Positions 9,544-19,583 of a DNA stretch of 64,000 nucleotides are shown in pieces; positions within the stretch are counted from its first letter, which is position 1; the number at the start of each line of letters is the position of its first letter. The stretch comes from Gigaspora margarita (taxonomy: Eukaryota > Glomeromycota > Glomeromycetes > Diversisporales > Gigasporaceae). The position numbers and the translations under genes are program-made. The stretch lies in assembly GCA_009809945.1 (NCBI GenBank), contig WTPW01000415.1:317911-381910 (forward strand), in the 5' to 3' direction. The notes below the pieces were generated by a model, which was not told where the DNA came from, searched no databases, and was given only the letters and a program-made list of their open reading frames with translations.

Positions 9544-10798
9544 TCATAGATTCAGAATAGTCTTGCTTGATCTGGTGACTGACCTTTTTTTCTGTAATTG
9601 ATGATACGTAATTCTGAACCAGAGAAGTGTGGTTATCTGGGCTGTGCTGTAAACATTGACCAGCGATTGTATAAGCATGGGCCATATTCTTAGCCTCATG
9701 TGCTACCACACCATAAATGGCACCTATTTTTTGTAAGTATTTGGGAATTAGATCATAATTTTTTAAGAATCTATTGAACCATTTAACTTCTGGCTTGCCT
9801 GGATCACCTATTCAACTGGAAGATATAGCATTCTGAATTCAGGTAAGTAATTCTTTGGCACGTTCTTGATTTTTTTCCATAGATCTAAATTTCCTAGGAA
9901 TATCTGGTTGATCCCGATTCTTCGCATATCCTGTTACTCCAGCATCTGTAATACACAAAGTTGTAAGTTCAGCAGGATGAATACAAAGCATCACCATAAC
10001 ATCTGCGAGAGCTTGTAAGTCAGGTAAAGTAGATACATCATAACCATCCAATCTTTCTCTGACCGATTCTAACGTAAAATGATCTGGATAGTCAATACGA
10101 TTAGCTTCAGCCTTTTTCTGATTATCCCTCTGGATTTTGTTAGCTTCTTCTGTAATATCTGGAAATTTCGTGGCCTCAACTATTGCAGATAAAGCGCCAA
10201 GACTTTTTAATTCTCTTTGGAGTCAGGAAAGACGTAATGAACCAGCATTGGCATTTTTTGCTGATAGGGCTAAAGCATAAGCTTCAGCTCTTATATCCCA
10301 AATACTAAGCTTATCCTGTAAAAGCTGATGCGCCATCTCTCCAATTGTTTCTTGTGGGACCCGAGAAATAACAATGTTTACTGTGGAACAGGGCACTTTG
10401 TGCGTGATTTTGCTTTCAGATTGGACATTTTTCTGAATAGAGAATAAGTCATTCACTTGGCCTTCACTAAAACCATATCTATTCTGTAAGATTCGTTTAG
10501 TTATCTCTCTGATAATCTCTTCTTCTGAACTTTTTGGAAGCTTGGTTACAGCTATTCTACAATTACCTTCAACTAAATTTATAGTTTTATTTTTCCCACC
10601 TCTCTGATTAGGTATTAATTCACCTACCTGTTTACTGCTAAATTTGAAACCATCCTGAAGACGTCGTCGACCTTGATTCCGCTTTCTATCATCGGTAAGG
10701 TTTTCAAGAAATTCTAAGGTATATTTTCTGAGGTCAAACATACTCATCTTGGGGCTGAGATTGTATTTTTCAACAATTTTAGTTACGATAGATGACAT
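9534..10798 (-). pseudogene. Tyrosine-recombinase-like protein
   Basis: One frame from ATG 10798 to near 9590 is cut by TGA at 10223, 9839 and 9812. A shift near 9590 leads to a stop at 9534. The N-terminal 190 residues are Lys/Arg-rich. The C-terminal part fits a tyrosine recombinase: ALADVMVMLCIHPAELTTL (Box I, with His where the catalytic Arg is expected), VTGYAKNRDQP (the beta-hairpin Lys), then VVAHEAKNMAHAYTIAGQCL and HSPDNHTSLVQNYV (H-x2-K...H...LxHs..nT..Y, Box II with the Tyr). This architecture is seen in Cryptons and in recombinases of some large elements. It is inactive here, with three stops, a frameshift and a missing Arg. Assignment is by motif reading only; about 60% sure of the superfamily. 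It is the likely integrase of the cluster. Confidence 0.6.
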
Positions 10799-11032
10799 GA
10801 TTGAATGTTATAGTAGGTCAAGTAGATTATATTCACTATAGAAAATATTTTTTCAAATCGAAATTAATTACGCTTTTTTCTTCCATACCCAGAAAAAAGA
10901 GTTTATGTATACCTATAGAGTAATTAGGATATTGATTTGAAATTTACTAATATATAGGATATAACGAAAAAAATTTATAGCCTTGGAGTTGCGATTCAGG
11001 CTAAATTAAGATTTATGATTTATTTTTATTTT

Positions 11033-11326
11033 TTATAATGCTTGGAATAGATTCTGATATGTTTCTATACTTATGAACCATTTCCTGTAAATATTGGGTC
11101 TATTTTCCATTATATCAATTGGTGGTATTATAGCTGGATAAGATAGAGCATTCATGAATCTAATTTGTTTGAAATAGTAATAATCCATAACATCTGATAA
11201 TTGTAGAAATTTGGCTAAATCTTTTATATATCTAAAACCATCGCGCATTAGTTTGCGGAATGTTGGCCCATTGTGATCAATCTCTCTTTTGGCTAATAAG
11301 TTGACTACTTTCTGGGGTGTTTCCAT
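11033..11326 (-). CDS. Small hypothetical protein
   Basis: A 97-codon intact ORF, METPQKVVNLLAKREIDHNG..., rich in Lys, Tyr and Ile, with an ordinary globular composition and no recognised motif. It shares orientation with the recombinase-like gene downstream and the Cys-rich gene upstream. It may be a short accessory gene of the element or a remnant of a longer one. Confidence 0.5.
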   Translation of the reverse strand: METPQKVVNLLAKREIDHNGPTFRKLMRDGFRYIKDLAKFLQLSDVMDYYYFKQIRFMNALSYPAIIPPIDIMENRPNIYRKWFISIETYQNLFQAL

Positions 11327-11418
11327 TAGGAGTTACTAGTTATGAAAATGATAATAGTTGATTGTTACTTATGAAAATGATAAGTTTAATTGATTGCTTT
11401 TCAAAGACCTGGATTATA

Positions 11419-11448
11419 TAGGGCGAAGCCCATTGCTTTGCAATAGGA
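11419..11448. repeat. Double-hairpin direct repeat, copy 1
   Basis: TAGGGCGAAGCCC followed by ATTGCTTTGCAAT and AGGA: two adjacent mini-hairpins (GGGC-GAA-GCCC and ATTGC-TTT-GCAAT). An identical 30-bp copy lies at 11922-11951, so the pair brackets the Cys-rich gene at 11498-11737. Confidence 0.85.
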
Positions 11449-11497
11449 AAAATAGATGATAATACTTATCTAGTAAATTAGTTTGCATATACAGATA

Positions 11498-11737
11498 TTA
11501 AGCACGCAGAGTTTCTCTCATACACTTCTGTTTATAGTATTTATATGCTCTTTCCCTGCCTTGACCACATGGGACACAAAGCTGGAGACTCGATTTAGTC
11601 CCTCGTCCACATCCTTTACATAGTGGGGTAATCATTACACCCTTTCGAATTTTGAATGCATGGGAAGCACAATATTGCCCCTTTGCTGGGTTTTTACATA
11701 AATTAATATCTCCAACTAATAACCAATTACAAGGCAT
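11498..11737 (-). CDS. Small Cys-rich zinc-ribbon-like protein
   Basis: 79 residues from ATG 11737. Cys pattern: C3, C14, C23-x2-H26, then LCKGCGRG and LCVPCGQG, giving two possible Zn-binding knuckles, followed by a basic helix (RERAYKYYKQKCMRE). A related gene, broken by two TGA codons, lies on the plus strand at 15296-15544 with matching spacing (PCKECGKL, YCNTH, then YRRWD and QQKK). The intact frame here contrasts with its decayed neighbours. A small DNA- or RNA-binding protein is a reasonable guess, not shown. Confidence 0.6.
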   Translation of the reverse strand: MPCNWLLVGDINLCKNPAKGQYCASHAFKIRKGVMITPLCKGCGRGTKSSLQLCVPCGQGRERAYKYYKQKCMRETLRA

Positions 11738-11921
11738 TTTATATGTCTTGACACTACCTCCGCTATTATTCTATATCCACTTTCATATTTAAAATCAAAT
11801 TTGAGGATAGAGAATTAACTAAAATCTTACCAAATATCATTTTTATGCATCACAAAAACTAGTATATAACAGAGTTTGCGTAATATTTTTTTTATCTGAA
11901 AATTTTATATTAACTTGTTTG

Positions 11922-11951
11922 TAGGGCGAAGCCCATTGCTTTGCAATAGGA
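11922..11951. repeat. Double-hairpin direct repeat, copy 2
   Basis: Same 30 bp and same orientation as 11419-11448. The ATTGCTTTGCAAT half alone also occurs near 809, 36148 (as the complement) and 63350. Confidence 0.85.
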
Positions 11952-12005
11952 GCAAAAAATCCCCTACCTGCAAAATTCACTTATTCACTCCTTACCGACT
12001 AGCAA

Positions 12006-15000
12006 TTACCATAACATACCATTTTTCTGGAGTATGTTAACTGTTTTTTTCCAGTCCTCGTCAGTATCCAGCCACGATGAGATAATTCCATCTTCCTCGA
12101 GAAAATGGCAGATTATTTCTTCACTTATTAATCTTTCTCGTACTATCATCTCCATATATTCATTGGGATCGAGTTTGTCCTTTTTTGCATAACCACACAT
12201 TCTCGCATCAGTTTGCATTCTATCATGGAAAGCTATGGAATCTAGCTTATCTTTTTCAGTTATAGTAACGAATTTGTCAGGATCCTCACCAAGCTCAATA
12301 GCTTTTTGATGGAGACGTTTTTCTCTTTCTGCTCAGGGTATATATCCAGGTGGGTATATTTTCGATTGGGTGTTGACTTTTTCATTGCTGGGTTTGGGTT
12401 CATCACTATTAGGTTCAATAATTTCTGGAGATTTAGATTTATCGTCTGATGGTTCTACTGTTCGGTCTCTGGGATCGTGGATATATCAGTAGGCTTAGAT
12501 GATGAAGCAACTGAATATTCTGGTTCGGGAGGTGTAACAAATTGAGGTACATCGAATACAGGAATATCTGTAGATGTGTTAGTGGATATTTCAGCCTGAG
12601 GTGCGTCTGAAAATTCTTTGATATTGCCAACTGATTCACGTAACTTAGCTACGATTTTGGGGTGATCAAGAATATACTGCTACTCTCTCTTTCCACTACC
12701 TGCCCGTTTGTGTTCAACACCAATCTGTGTAAATTTTTTACCTAATATATTACTACTAAATGGTTTCTCACCACTAGCTTCACACCATGCCCGATACTCT
12801 TGATATAATACTGTGCTACTTTGTATATCAACTCAATCCTCAGACCATGTTGAAATATGATCAATTATAAATCGAATGGGGTTGGGAAGATGCTCCAGTA
12901 TTGTGTTCGTTTTCATTTTAGTACTAGGGATATCTTGTGGATCCCAATTTGATAGATCACGATTAAGAAGATATGTCATAACTATCCCTGGTGCATCAGG
13001 ATGTTCTAGTATTTTAGCCAATGGCTTGAAATATGGTATATTCCCTCTACAGCATGCGGACATATCAAAACAAACTATACGTGCATCTCCTCCATCTATT
13101 TTAAGTGGGTATCCTAGTTGCTTGTGACCATAAATGCTGAGTAATCTTTTAAATGGATAGGTTCAAGACCTTTACGTTCTATAGACACTTTTGGTTCCGT
13201 TATAAAGGATTTGAGATGACCATTGAATTTATGCCATTCCCCACTAGATATACTGGTTTCATTTATAACTACTAACTTTTTACCTTGAATAAGACTATTG
13301 AATTTTCCAAGAATTTTTCCTAGATCAGATGTTGCATAATAGAGCTTTGGTCCTAAGACTTTATCACCAATAAAATCAATGATAATATTTTTTCGCATTG
13401 TTGAAGAGTAGACTTTAATACACATATTGAACGAGGTTACTTTTCTGGTTTTTGTATTAAATACCCACCAGTTCCAGATATAATTGTTGAGCTTTTCATT
13501 TTCGTTACAGATTACATTTTTTACGTGCCAAAGGATAAGATCCATTATTTTTTTATTAATTTCTAGTGCTGGATTAGCTGTAAATCCCAGGAAAAGATTA
13601 AAGAAATTTGTTTTGAGTGGAATTACATTTGGTGGGTATAGAAGAAAGTTGATTTTGCGATAATGAATTAGACCTTTTGTAACTGCTCGATCTATTAATG
13701 ATCTTAACTTTATTGATTCTCCACCAAATTCGATTATATTTATTTCATAACTAGCAAGTTCTAGTTTGGGTACAAATTCAAAGGTAAGTCCGCCATCTTC
13801 ATCTTCATCTTCAACTTTAAATATCCAAAACTTTTTACCTCTATCAATATAAGCAATTGTTGCTTGGATAGCTTCGTAAACTTTATTACGGGTATACTTT
13901 TCTCCTGATGAGCACATGTCAATTAAGTCACCCCATACAAAATGAACATTTGGGTCTGTTATTCTAGGTTGATTTATTTTTTCTGGAACCGGAAGGCTTT
14001 CTTCTTGTTCTGAAGTTTTTTCTTTAACGGTCAACTTTATTGAAGGTTTTCTAGATCCAGCTTCCCTATTATTATTCGCACGATAACAATAGAAACTATA
14101 TGATTTCTTGTTTCAGATAACATATGCATTATCACTTGTGTGTGGATCTTTATAACTATATTCTCGATAACATAATGGACAAAATGCTGGGGCTATGCGT
14201 TTGAGAGAGAAGATATCAGAAAAATTATCTTGCGGACATGAAAGTTCATACCCCCCCAATTTCGAATTCTTCTAATAATTTTGCAATTAACTTAAGTTCA
14301 ATTTCAATATTCTCAGTAGCTTCGATATCTGTGATAGAGATCCCACTTGTTTCTGATTCTGGAACAGATATTCTACCCATTACCGATTCTGGGACAGATA
14401 AAAGAGGACTATCTTTTACTTCTGCATCATCATTAGGTGGACGAAGCATGAAGTCAAAAATAGTGCCATCTTTTGGCATAACAGCTTTCTTTGGACGATT
14501 ATGTTTACCAGTGTCTTTGATAAACTTTGGGTTCCAAGCATTCGCAGGGAAAATGAACTTTTATTTGTAATATTATCAACTATTTTCTCAGCCTGTAAAC
14601 CCATTGGGAGTTTTTTACAAACAAGTTCAGTAAATAATGCACAAGCTGTTATATTTTTAAGTCTCATACTGAAAGTTGAGATATGGTATAACATTTTTTT
14701 CTGGTCGCTACTATTGGCAACAGTTAAGGCTTTAATGTCCCAATCTGGATAAATCTCAATGCACACCTCTCTAAAAGCCCCGATTAAAGCATAATAAGCT
14801 TCTTTACATATAAGTTTTGGTTTGATACTATTTAGTGTTTCTTGGGATAAATCAAAATCAATAAATGGGCGAAGTAGATCATTACCATCGATAATTTCAT
14901 ATAGTGAATGACCCTGACGCTCTGTAAAGATTTTTTCTATTCCATCCTCAGAATCTGTGCTAAGGAATTGTCTTGGTCTTACACTGTCATCTCGAATTTT

Positions 15001-15180
15001 GTATAGATATTCAGCCACGCTCTCAGCTTTGGCCCCCTGGTGGTAGAAGGCCCTGTTATTTTCTTCCTCTATATCCAGCTCAAAATTTTCTGAGTTTTCT
15101 GAGCTCTCTGTTCGATAAGGTAGTGCTTCTGATTCTGCTGGCACATGATCGATATTTTCTTGGAAATATTGGTCACTCAT
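12006..15180 (-). pseudogene. Primase-helicase (AEP + D5-like SF3 helicase), decayed
   Basis: One intronless gene of about 1050 codons from ATG 15180. N-terminal archaeo-eukaryotic primase: RPFIDFDLSQE (motif I, DxD), KKMLYHISTFSMRLKN (motif II, His kept), then IVDNITNKSSFSLRML. Next a zinc ribbon (CPLCYREYSYKDPHTSDNAY ... FYCYRAN, about 14180-14080). Next the D5-like helicase: degenerate Walker A (STMRKNIIIDFIG), QGKKLVVINET (Walker B), LKSFITEPKVSIERKG and HLKDYSAFMVTSN (sensor), then NRDLSNWDPQDIPSTKMK. The C-terminal part has YQEYRAWCEASGEKPFSSN (winged-helix-like) and an acidic tail ending at 12006. Breaks: frameshifts near 14550, 14250 and 12480; in-frame stops TGA 14113, TAG 13114, TGA 12833, TAG 12680 and TGA 12333. 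Such fusions replicate NCLDV-type viruses, virophage-like elements and plasmids. It is inactive here. Confidence 0.75.
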
Positions 15181-15295
15181 AGTAAGTATATTTTACTGCT
15201 AGTATATTATTCCGGAAAAAAAGTTCAAAATGAAAATTAATTCTAAAGAATAGTTATCAGTAGATAATAATTATTATATCAAAAATCATATAAAT

Positions 15296-15544
15296 ATGGC
15301 ATTTTATCGTTGCCCCTATATTCTTAGGACTGGAAAAGTTTGCAATTGAGGTTGCTATAGGCCTGAAGGGTGTAAAGTTCACTGGAATTCTCCATCACGC
15401 GTACCTTGTAAAGAATGTGGTAAGTTGACCTATTCTGGTTATGACTATTGTAATACTCATGCAGATAAATATCGAAGATGGGATTGATATCAGCAGAAGA
15501 AGCTGGAGAAGATGGCGCAAAATGGTGTTGTAAAAAATACATAG
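15296..15544 (+). pseudogene. Cys-rich zinc-ribbon-like protein, two TGA codons
   Basis: 83 codons from ATG 15296 to TAG 15542, divergent from the primase-helicase gene with a 115-bp gap. The reading MAFYRCPYILRTGKVCN, TGA (15347), GCYRPEGCKVHWNSPSRV, PCKECGKLTYSGYDYCNTH, then YRRWD, TGA (15485) and QQKKLEKMA aligns with the intact minus-strand gene at 11498-11737. Both stops could come from CGA or TGG. Same family, inverted orientation, so the pair roughly brackets the primase-helicase gene. Confidence 0.6.
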
Positions 15545-16367
15545 TATGAAGGTATATGTTGGGGTCTCGTCTAGGTTGACTAGGTAAATTTTTCTTGGAT
15601 GAATTTCCTGGATGAAAAAAGATAGCTAAATGATGTTTTTGAGTCGAAGGAAAAGGTTTTAGACTAGCCGTCCAAGTTGTCTAGGTTGTCTAGGTAAATT
15701 TTTGATCTTCTTACTTTTATATTTTTTATCTATGTGTATAACGTACATTATAGGTATACCTTATATATATATTATGTTTATATCAGAAGTAGGTATACGT
15801 AATATATATATCAAAGATATACTATATATATATCAGGTAGGTATATGTAATATATATTGGTAGATATATGTACTATATATATTGGTAGGTATATATCAAA
15901 GGTATACCATAGGAAAGAGTTTGATATTTTTTCCTAGAATTCTATTTTTTACCTAGACAACTTGGACGGAATTATAACAAGTATAGAAGAACAAGTTAAA
16001 ACAAAATTAAACCTTTTTTTTCCATAACATCATCCGTCCAAGCTAACATATTTTTACCTGGANGGAACCTGGACNTTTTTTTTTCTTGNANGCGAGCNAA
16101 TCCAATTTGANAGCATTAGATGATAGCAATTATGTGGTATACTTTGTAATAGGTAAGTACATATATCGCATACATNTTTGATAACATACCCGATAATGTG
16201 TAAATAGTATAGTCGATAACATGTATATAGCATANCCAGATAACATAATCGATAGCATTTGCGTGATACACTTAGCATACATATTTGGTAGCATTAGTCG
16301 ATAGCGTAACCAGATATCATATATATAGCATACCCGATTGCATTAATTTTTTTATTAAATAATCTGT
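15545..16367. repeat. Low-complexity repeats with a 19-bp inverted repeat
   Basis: CCGTCCAAGTTGTCTAGGT at 15668-15686 is a perfect complement of 15951-15969 and may end a 302-bp element. A further GTCTAGGTTGACTAGGTAAA-like copy lies at about 15570. Inside is an array of GGTATAYGTAATATATAT units. From 16100 to 16345 a second array has units like GATAGCATACCCGATAACAT. Ambiguous bases occur between 16063 and 16260. Not coding. Confidence 0.6.
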
Positions 16368-16663
16368 ATGGTATATAAAATGACAACAATGCAAGATCGC
16401 AAGAGCAAGCTAGCTCAAGATATTGATAAAATTATAACGCAAAATATTGAGAAAGTAGACTGTAATATTCATGCTACTTATGCTACTAAAGCTATCAATA
16501 AACTCTTTATACAGAAGATTGGAAAGGGTTTCAAAGCTTATATAGAAAGCTAGATAAAGAATACGATTCTGAGTCGGATTTCAATCTCGAAAATGAATTA
16601 AAAGATATTATATCTATTCGCAAACCCGCAGTTAAAAATCCTGTTGCTACTAATAATGTATAA
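16368..16663 (+). pseudogene. Unknown small protein, frameshifted
   Basis: ATG 16368 opens MVYKMTTMQDRKSKLAQDID and INKLFIQKIGKGF. A shift near 16530 moves to the frame KLDKEYDSESDFNLENELKD ... KPAVKNPVATNNV, stopping at 16661. The composition (a Lys-rich helix, then an acidic tail) looks like a genuine protein of about 98 residues. No family was recognised. It may be the right-hand gene of the cluster. Confidence 0.4.
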
Positions 16664-16949
16664 ATCGCAAGATATACTATTACTTTTTTTGCTCATATGG
16701 CCCAGTGATGGAAATCAGTCATGGTTACCAAACTAGCATACAAATAACGTTATCGAATTTGGGTTATAATAGAAAACGCAGAAGGATTAGGCTAGGGCGT
16801 CATAACCTAAATCAGATATCTCTATTTAATGGAAATTGATCAGAAATATTAAATTGGTATATGGAAATTTATATAAATAATTAAAACATTAATGATATTG
16901 AATTTGACTTTCTAAAGAGTATACAAGCCATCACCCATAAAAGTGACAA

Positions 16950-17145
16950 CACGAACATAAAATTGGCGTCAAATTTTTTATAGGTTGTGGGGTATCCAAG
17001 TGTGATGACGTGAACTCAAATTCGTCGTCATATTTTTTAATAGATTATGGGTACATAAGTGTGACGACGAACTTGTAAACCAATCTTCACTCGAATGATG
17101 ACGTGAACTCAAATTAATCGTCACTTGAATGATAATGCATATATG
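16950..17145. repeat. Short tandem repeat, GACGTGAACTCAAATT units
   Basis: Three to four imperfect copies of GTGATGACGTGAACTCAAATT followed by CGTCGTCA and TTTTTTAATAGATTATGGG. Non-coding. Confidence 0.6.
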
Positions 17146-17171
17146 TCTCCATCATCATTCATAACCTAAAC

Positions 17172-17208
17172 TAAGTGGAAATAACATAATTTATGTTATT
17201 TCCACTTA
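17172..17208. repeat. Perfect 37-bp palindrome
   Basis: Arms TAAGTGGAAATAACATAA and the exact complement around a single T. Able to form a tight hairpin; no element ends recognised. Confidence 0.85.
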
Positions 17209-17305
17209 ATTTTATCTTTCAAGTAAAATAGGTCAAACCCAATTTCATCTTCAAATTTTAATTTTAGGTTTTAGAATCTGAAATAATTTTGTCCTCATGT
17301 ATACT

Positions 17306-17452
17306 CTGAACAACTTTACTTAGTATGCAGAAGTAGGTTATCTTGTAAAAAATAGGTTATTTATTTACTAAAGTTAAAATTTTTGGGGTTTTAATATAAT
17401 ATGTTTTTTTTATTAGGTAACCTACTTTGGACTCTTAAGCAAAGTTGTTTGG
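17306..17452. repeat. Foldback element related to the 3.2-4.5 kb array
   Basis: CTGAACAACTTTACTTAG at the left faces CTTAAGCAAAGTTGTTTGG at the right, with inner AGTAGGTTA / TAACCTACTT. The left arm matches the outer arm (GCTGAACAACTTTACTTAGA) in the 3180-4470 array. Confidence 0.6.
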
Positions 17453-17495
17453 CATGTAATTTTACTTATATTTGAAGTTAAAAACATGCTTTTCA

Positions 17496-17593
17496 GACCT
17501 TTTACTAAGTGAAAAATGGGTTAAAATTAGAAAAAATTTTTTTTAAAAAAATTTGTTCTAACTTTAACCTTATTTTTTATTTAGTAAAAGGTC
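17496..17593. repeat. Foldback element, about 98 bp
   Basis: GACCTTTTACTAAGTGAAAA faces the complement TTTAGTAAAAGGTC, with inner GGGTTAAAATTAGAA pairing. AT-only loop. Confidence 0.6.
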
Positions 17594-18848
17594 CAAGACA
17601 TGTGCTAGTAAAAGTAGTACTCAGATTTAGATTATCAGTTTATTTAAAGATAATTATCTGTTAAAAGACATCATCATCTATTATCTATATCTGTTCATAA
17701 TTCTATTATCCAAATAACTATCTAGATTATTTGTTAATTATTAGATATATATTTCTTACTAAATCATCTAATATGCAGAATTGTGTTATTACAATTTAAC
17801 TATTAAATCAAATACTGAGAAATTGTAGATGTACTAATTTTAAATTCATGCAAGATAATCTAGATAGAACAATATAGATTTGCTTCAGATTACTCTATAT
17901 ATAAAGTAATTTAGATTATAAATAATACCTTTGCTCTGGGTTATTATATAATTCTTGAGATCTCAACTCACTCTATTTTTAAACTGGAGTATAACCTGGA
18001 TTGCTCTAGAGTATGTTGCTTTACTAACAACTTTAATAGACATATGGTACTTAAGATAAATGCTGATACAAATTTATATATTCCATATATAGTATAAAAG
18101 ATTTATACCAGAAATAAAGTAATATTAAAGATTTTTTAGTGTATAGTTATATTGCAATTTAAATGGCATTCATATACAAAATTTTGCATCTTAATAGATA
18201 AATGCATATGGTATAAATATATATAGAAACTTTGCATGTTATATCTTAATATCTGATATAACACTTGTTTCTATGTTTTGTATCTTACTTTTAAAATGCA
18301 ATATCTGATTCTTTAATTTATTTTTTATAGTCATCTTTTAATTGCTATATTGATTGCTATTGTACCATTGTATATATATAATAGGATTCAATTCTGAAAA
18401 TATAATTTTTTATTCTATATTATTAATTGTTGATTCATTTGATATTATCTATAACATAATAGAACACTGCAATACTTGTAAAATTAAAAATATAGATTTT
18501 TTAAATTCATATTTACTCTACTAAATTTAGCAGTTTTTAATTATATAGCTGCTATACTAATTAGCATGATTGGATCCCTTAAAGAAAATCAACTTTAGCT
18601 AAAAACAAAAATTAATAATAAAGTCAAGTTGACTTAACCAAGTCAAATTTTTAAAATCACTAGCTTTGTTAATAAAACATATAACTTTGCATATCTTTAT
18701 AAAAATAAAGTTGATTTGGAAAAAAAGTGATCAATTATTTTCAAAAATTATTTGCTCTAAACTATATAAATAGAATTGTTATAATATTGTAATTAAAATA
18801 GATAGATATACATTTATTAATAAATTAAAAAATATATATATGTATTAA
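17594..18848. other. Gene-free AT-rich stretch
   Basis: No reading frame, TIR or tandem repeat was recognised. Confidence 0.4.
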
Positions 18849-19137
18849 ATAGGGAATATAAATTTGTCATGCTTATAACATGTTACACCCCATGATTCTA
18901 ATCAACAAATCACATTTGATTTTTTAAAAATTAAAAATTTTACTTAATAAAGTGTAATATATATATATAATAGCACATCATATAATATAAAATTTTATTC
19001 TAATCAACTTTTTCTAAGTTATAAAGATAGATTGTCTTAGTAAAAAAATGGGTTATAAGAAAAACCAAAAATTCCAAACATTAGCACATATAAAACTTTT
19101 TTCTACTAATTTAATCTATATTATTTTTTAAATATTA
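18849..19137. repeat. Half copy of the 60.15-60.68 kb foldback element
   Basis: AGGGAATATAAATTTGTCA, TTAAAAATTTTACTTAAT, TATAAAGATAGATTGTCTTA and ATTATTTTTTAAATATTAT follow in the same order as at 60150-60430. The other half is absent. The next element begins at 19140. Confidence 0.65.
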
Positions 19138-19139
19138 TA

Positions 19140-19581
19140 CAGTACAGAACAGCAAGAAATATCCAATTTTTTCACAATTGTTTAAAGTCTTATAACTTCT
19201 TAACAAATAATTATTTTAAAAATCTCTCTTACAAATTTATTATTTATAACCTAAGCTACAAATCTGTAAGACAAATTTTTAATATCTTGCTTTTTACAAG
19301 AGTTATAAGAGATCAAAGTTTGGTAATTTAATAGTAAAACAGAAATTTGGTGCAAAGAAATTACCCAATCATATTAATACTAGTCATGTGCAAATAATTT
19401 TATTGGTTAATACTAATAATTAATAAATAATTTTGGCACTTTAATAAAAATTAGCAAATCAGAAGTTGTGTTACATAATCCAAATTTGGCAGCTTAATAA
19501 AATTAGCCAATCAGAAGTTGTATTACATAACCTAATTTGGTACCCCCAAAAAAATTGGATGCTTCTTGCTGTTCTGTACTG
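19140..19581. mobile_element. Tc1/mariner-type MITE (TA target), copy 1
   Basis: 442 bp. The terminal repeats CAGTACAGAACAGCAAGAA match at both ends and are followed by ATCC and an A/T run. TA dinucleotides flank it (19138-19139, 19582-19583). It holds CAATCAGAAGTTGT repeats but no ORF. A diverged second copy lies at 37325-37786. Confidence 0.75.
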
Positions 19582-19583
19582 TA

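Noticed and set aside
12439..12639. Minus ORF of 66 codons rich in Leu and Asn
   Set aside because: It is another frame of the primase-helicase C-terminal region, which is better explained by frames that join across a shift near 12480.
15296..15487. UGA=Trp genetic code (mitochondrial origin of the cluster)
   Set aside because: TAG stops and frameshifts also interrupt the same genes, and nuclear-type genes and elements surround it. Point-mutation decay explains more.
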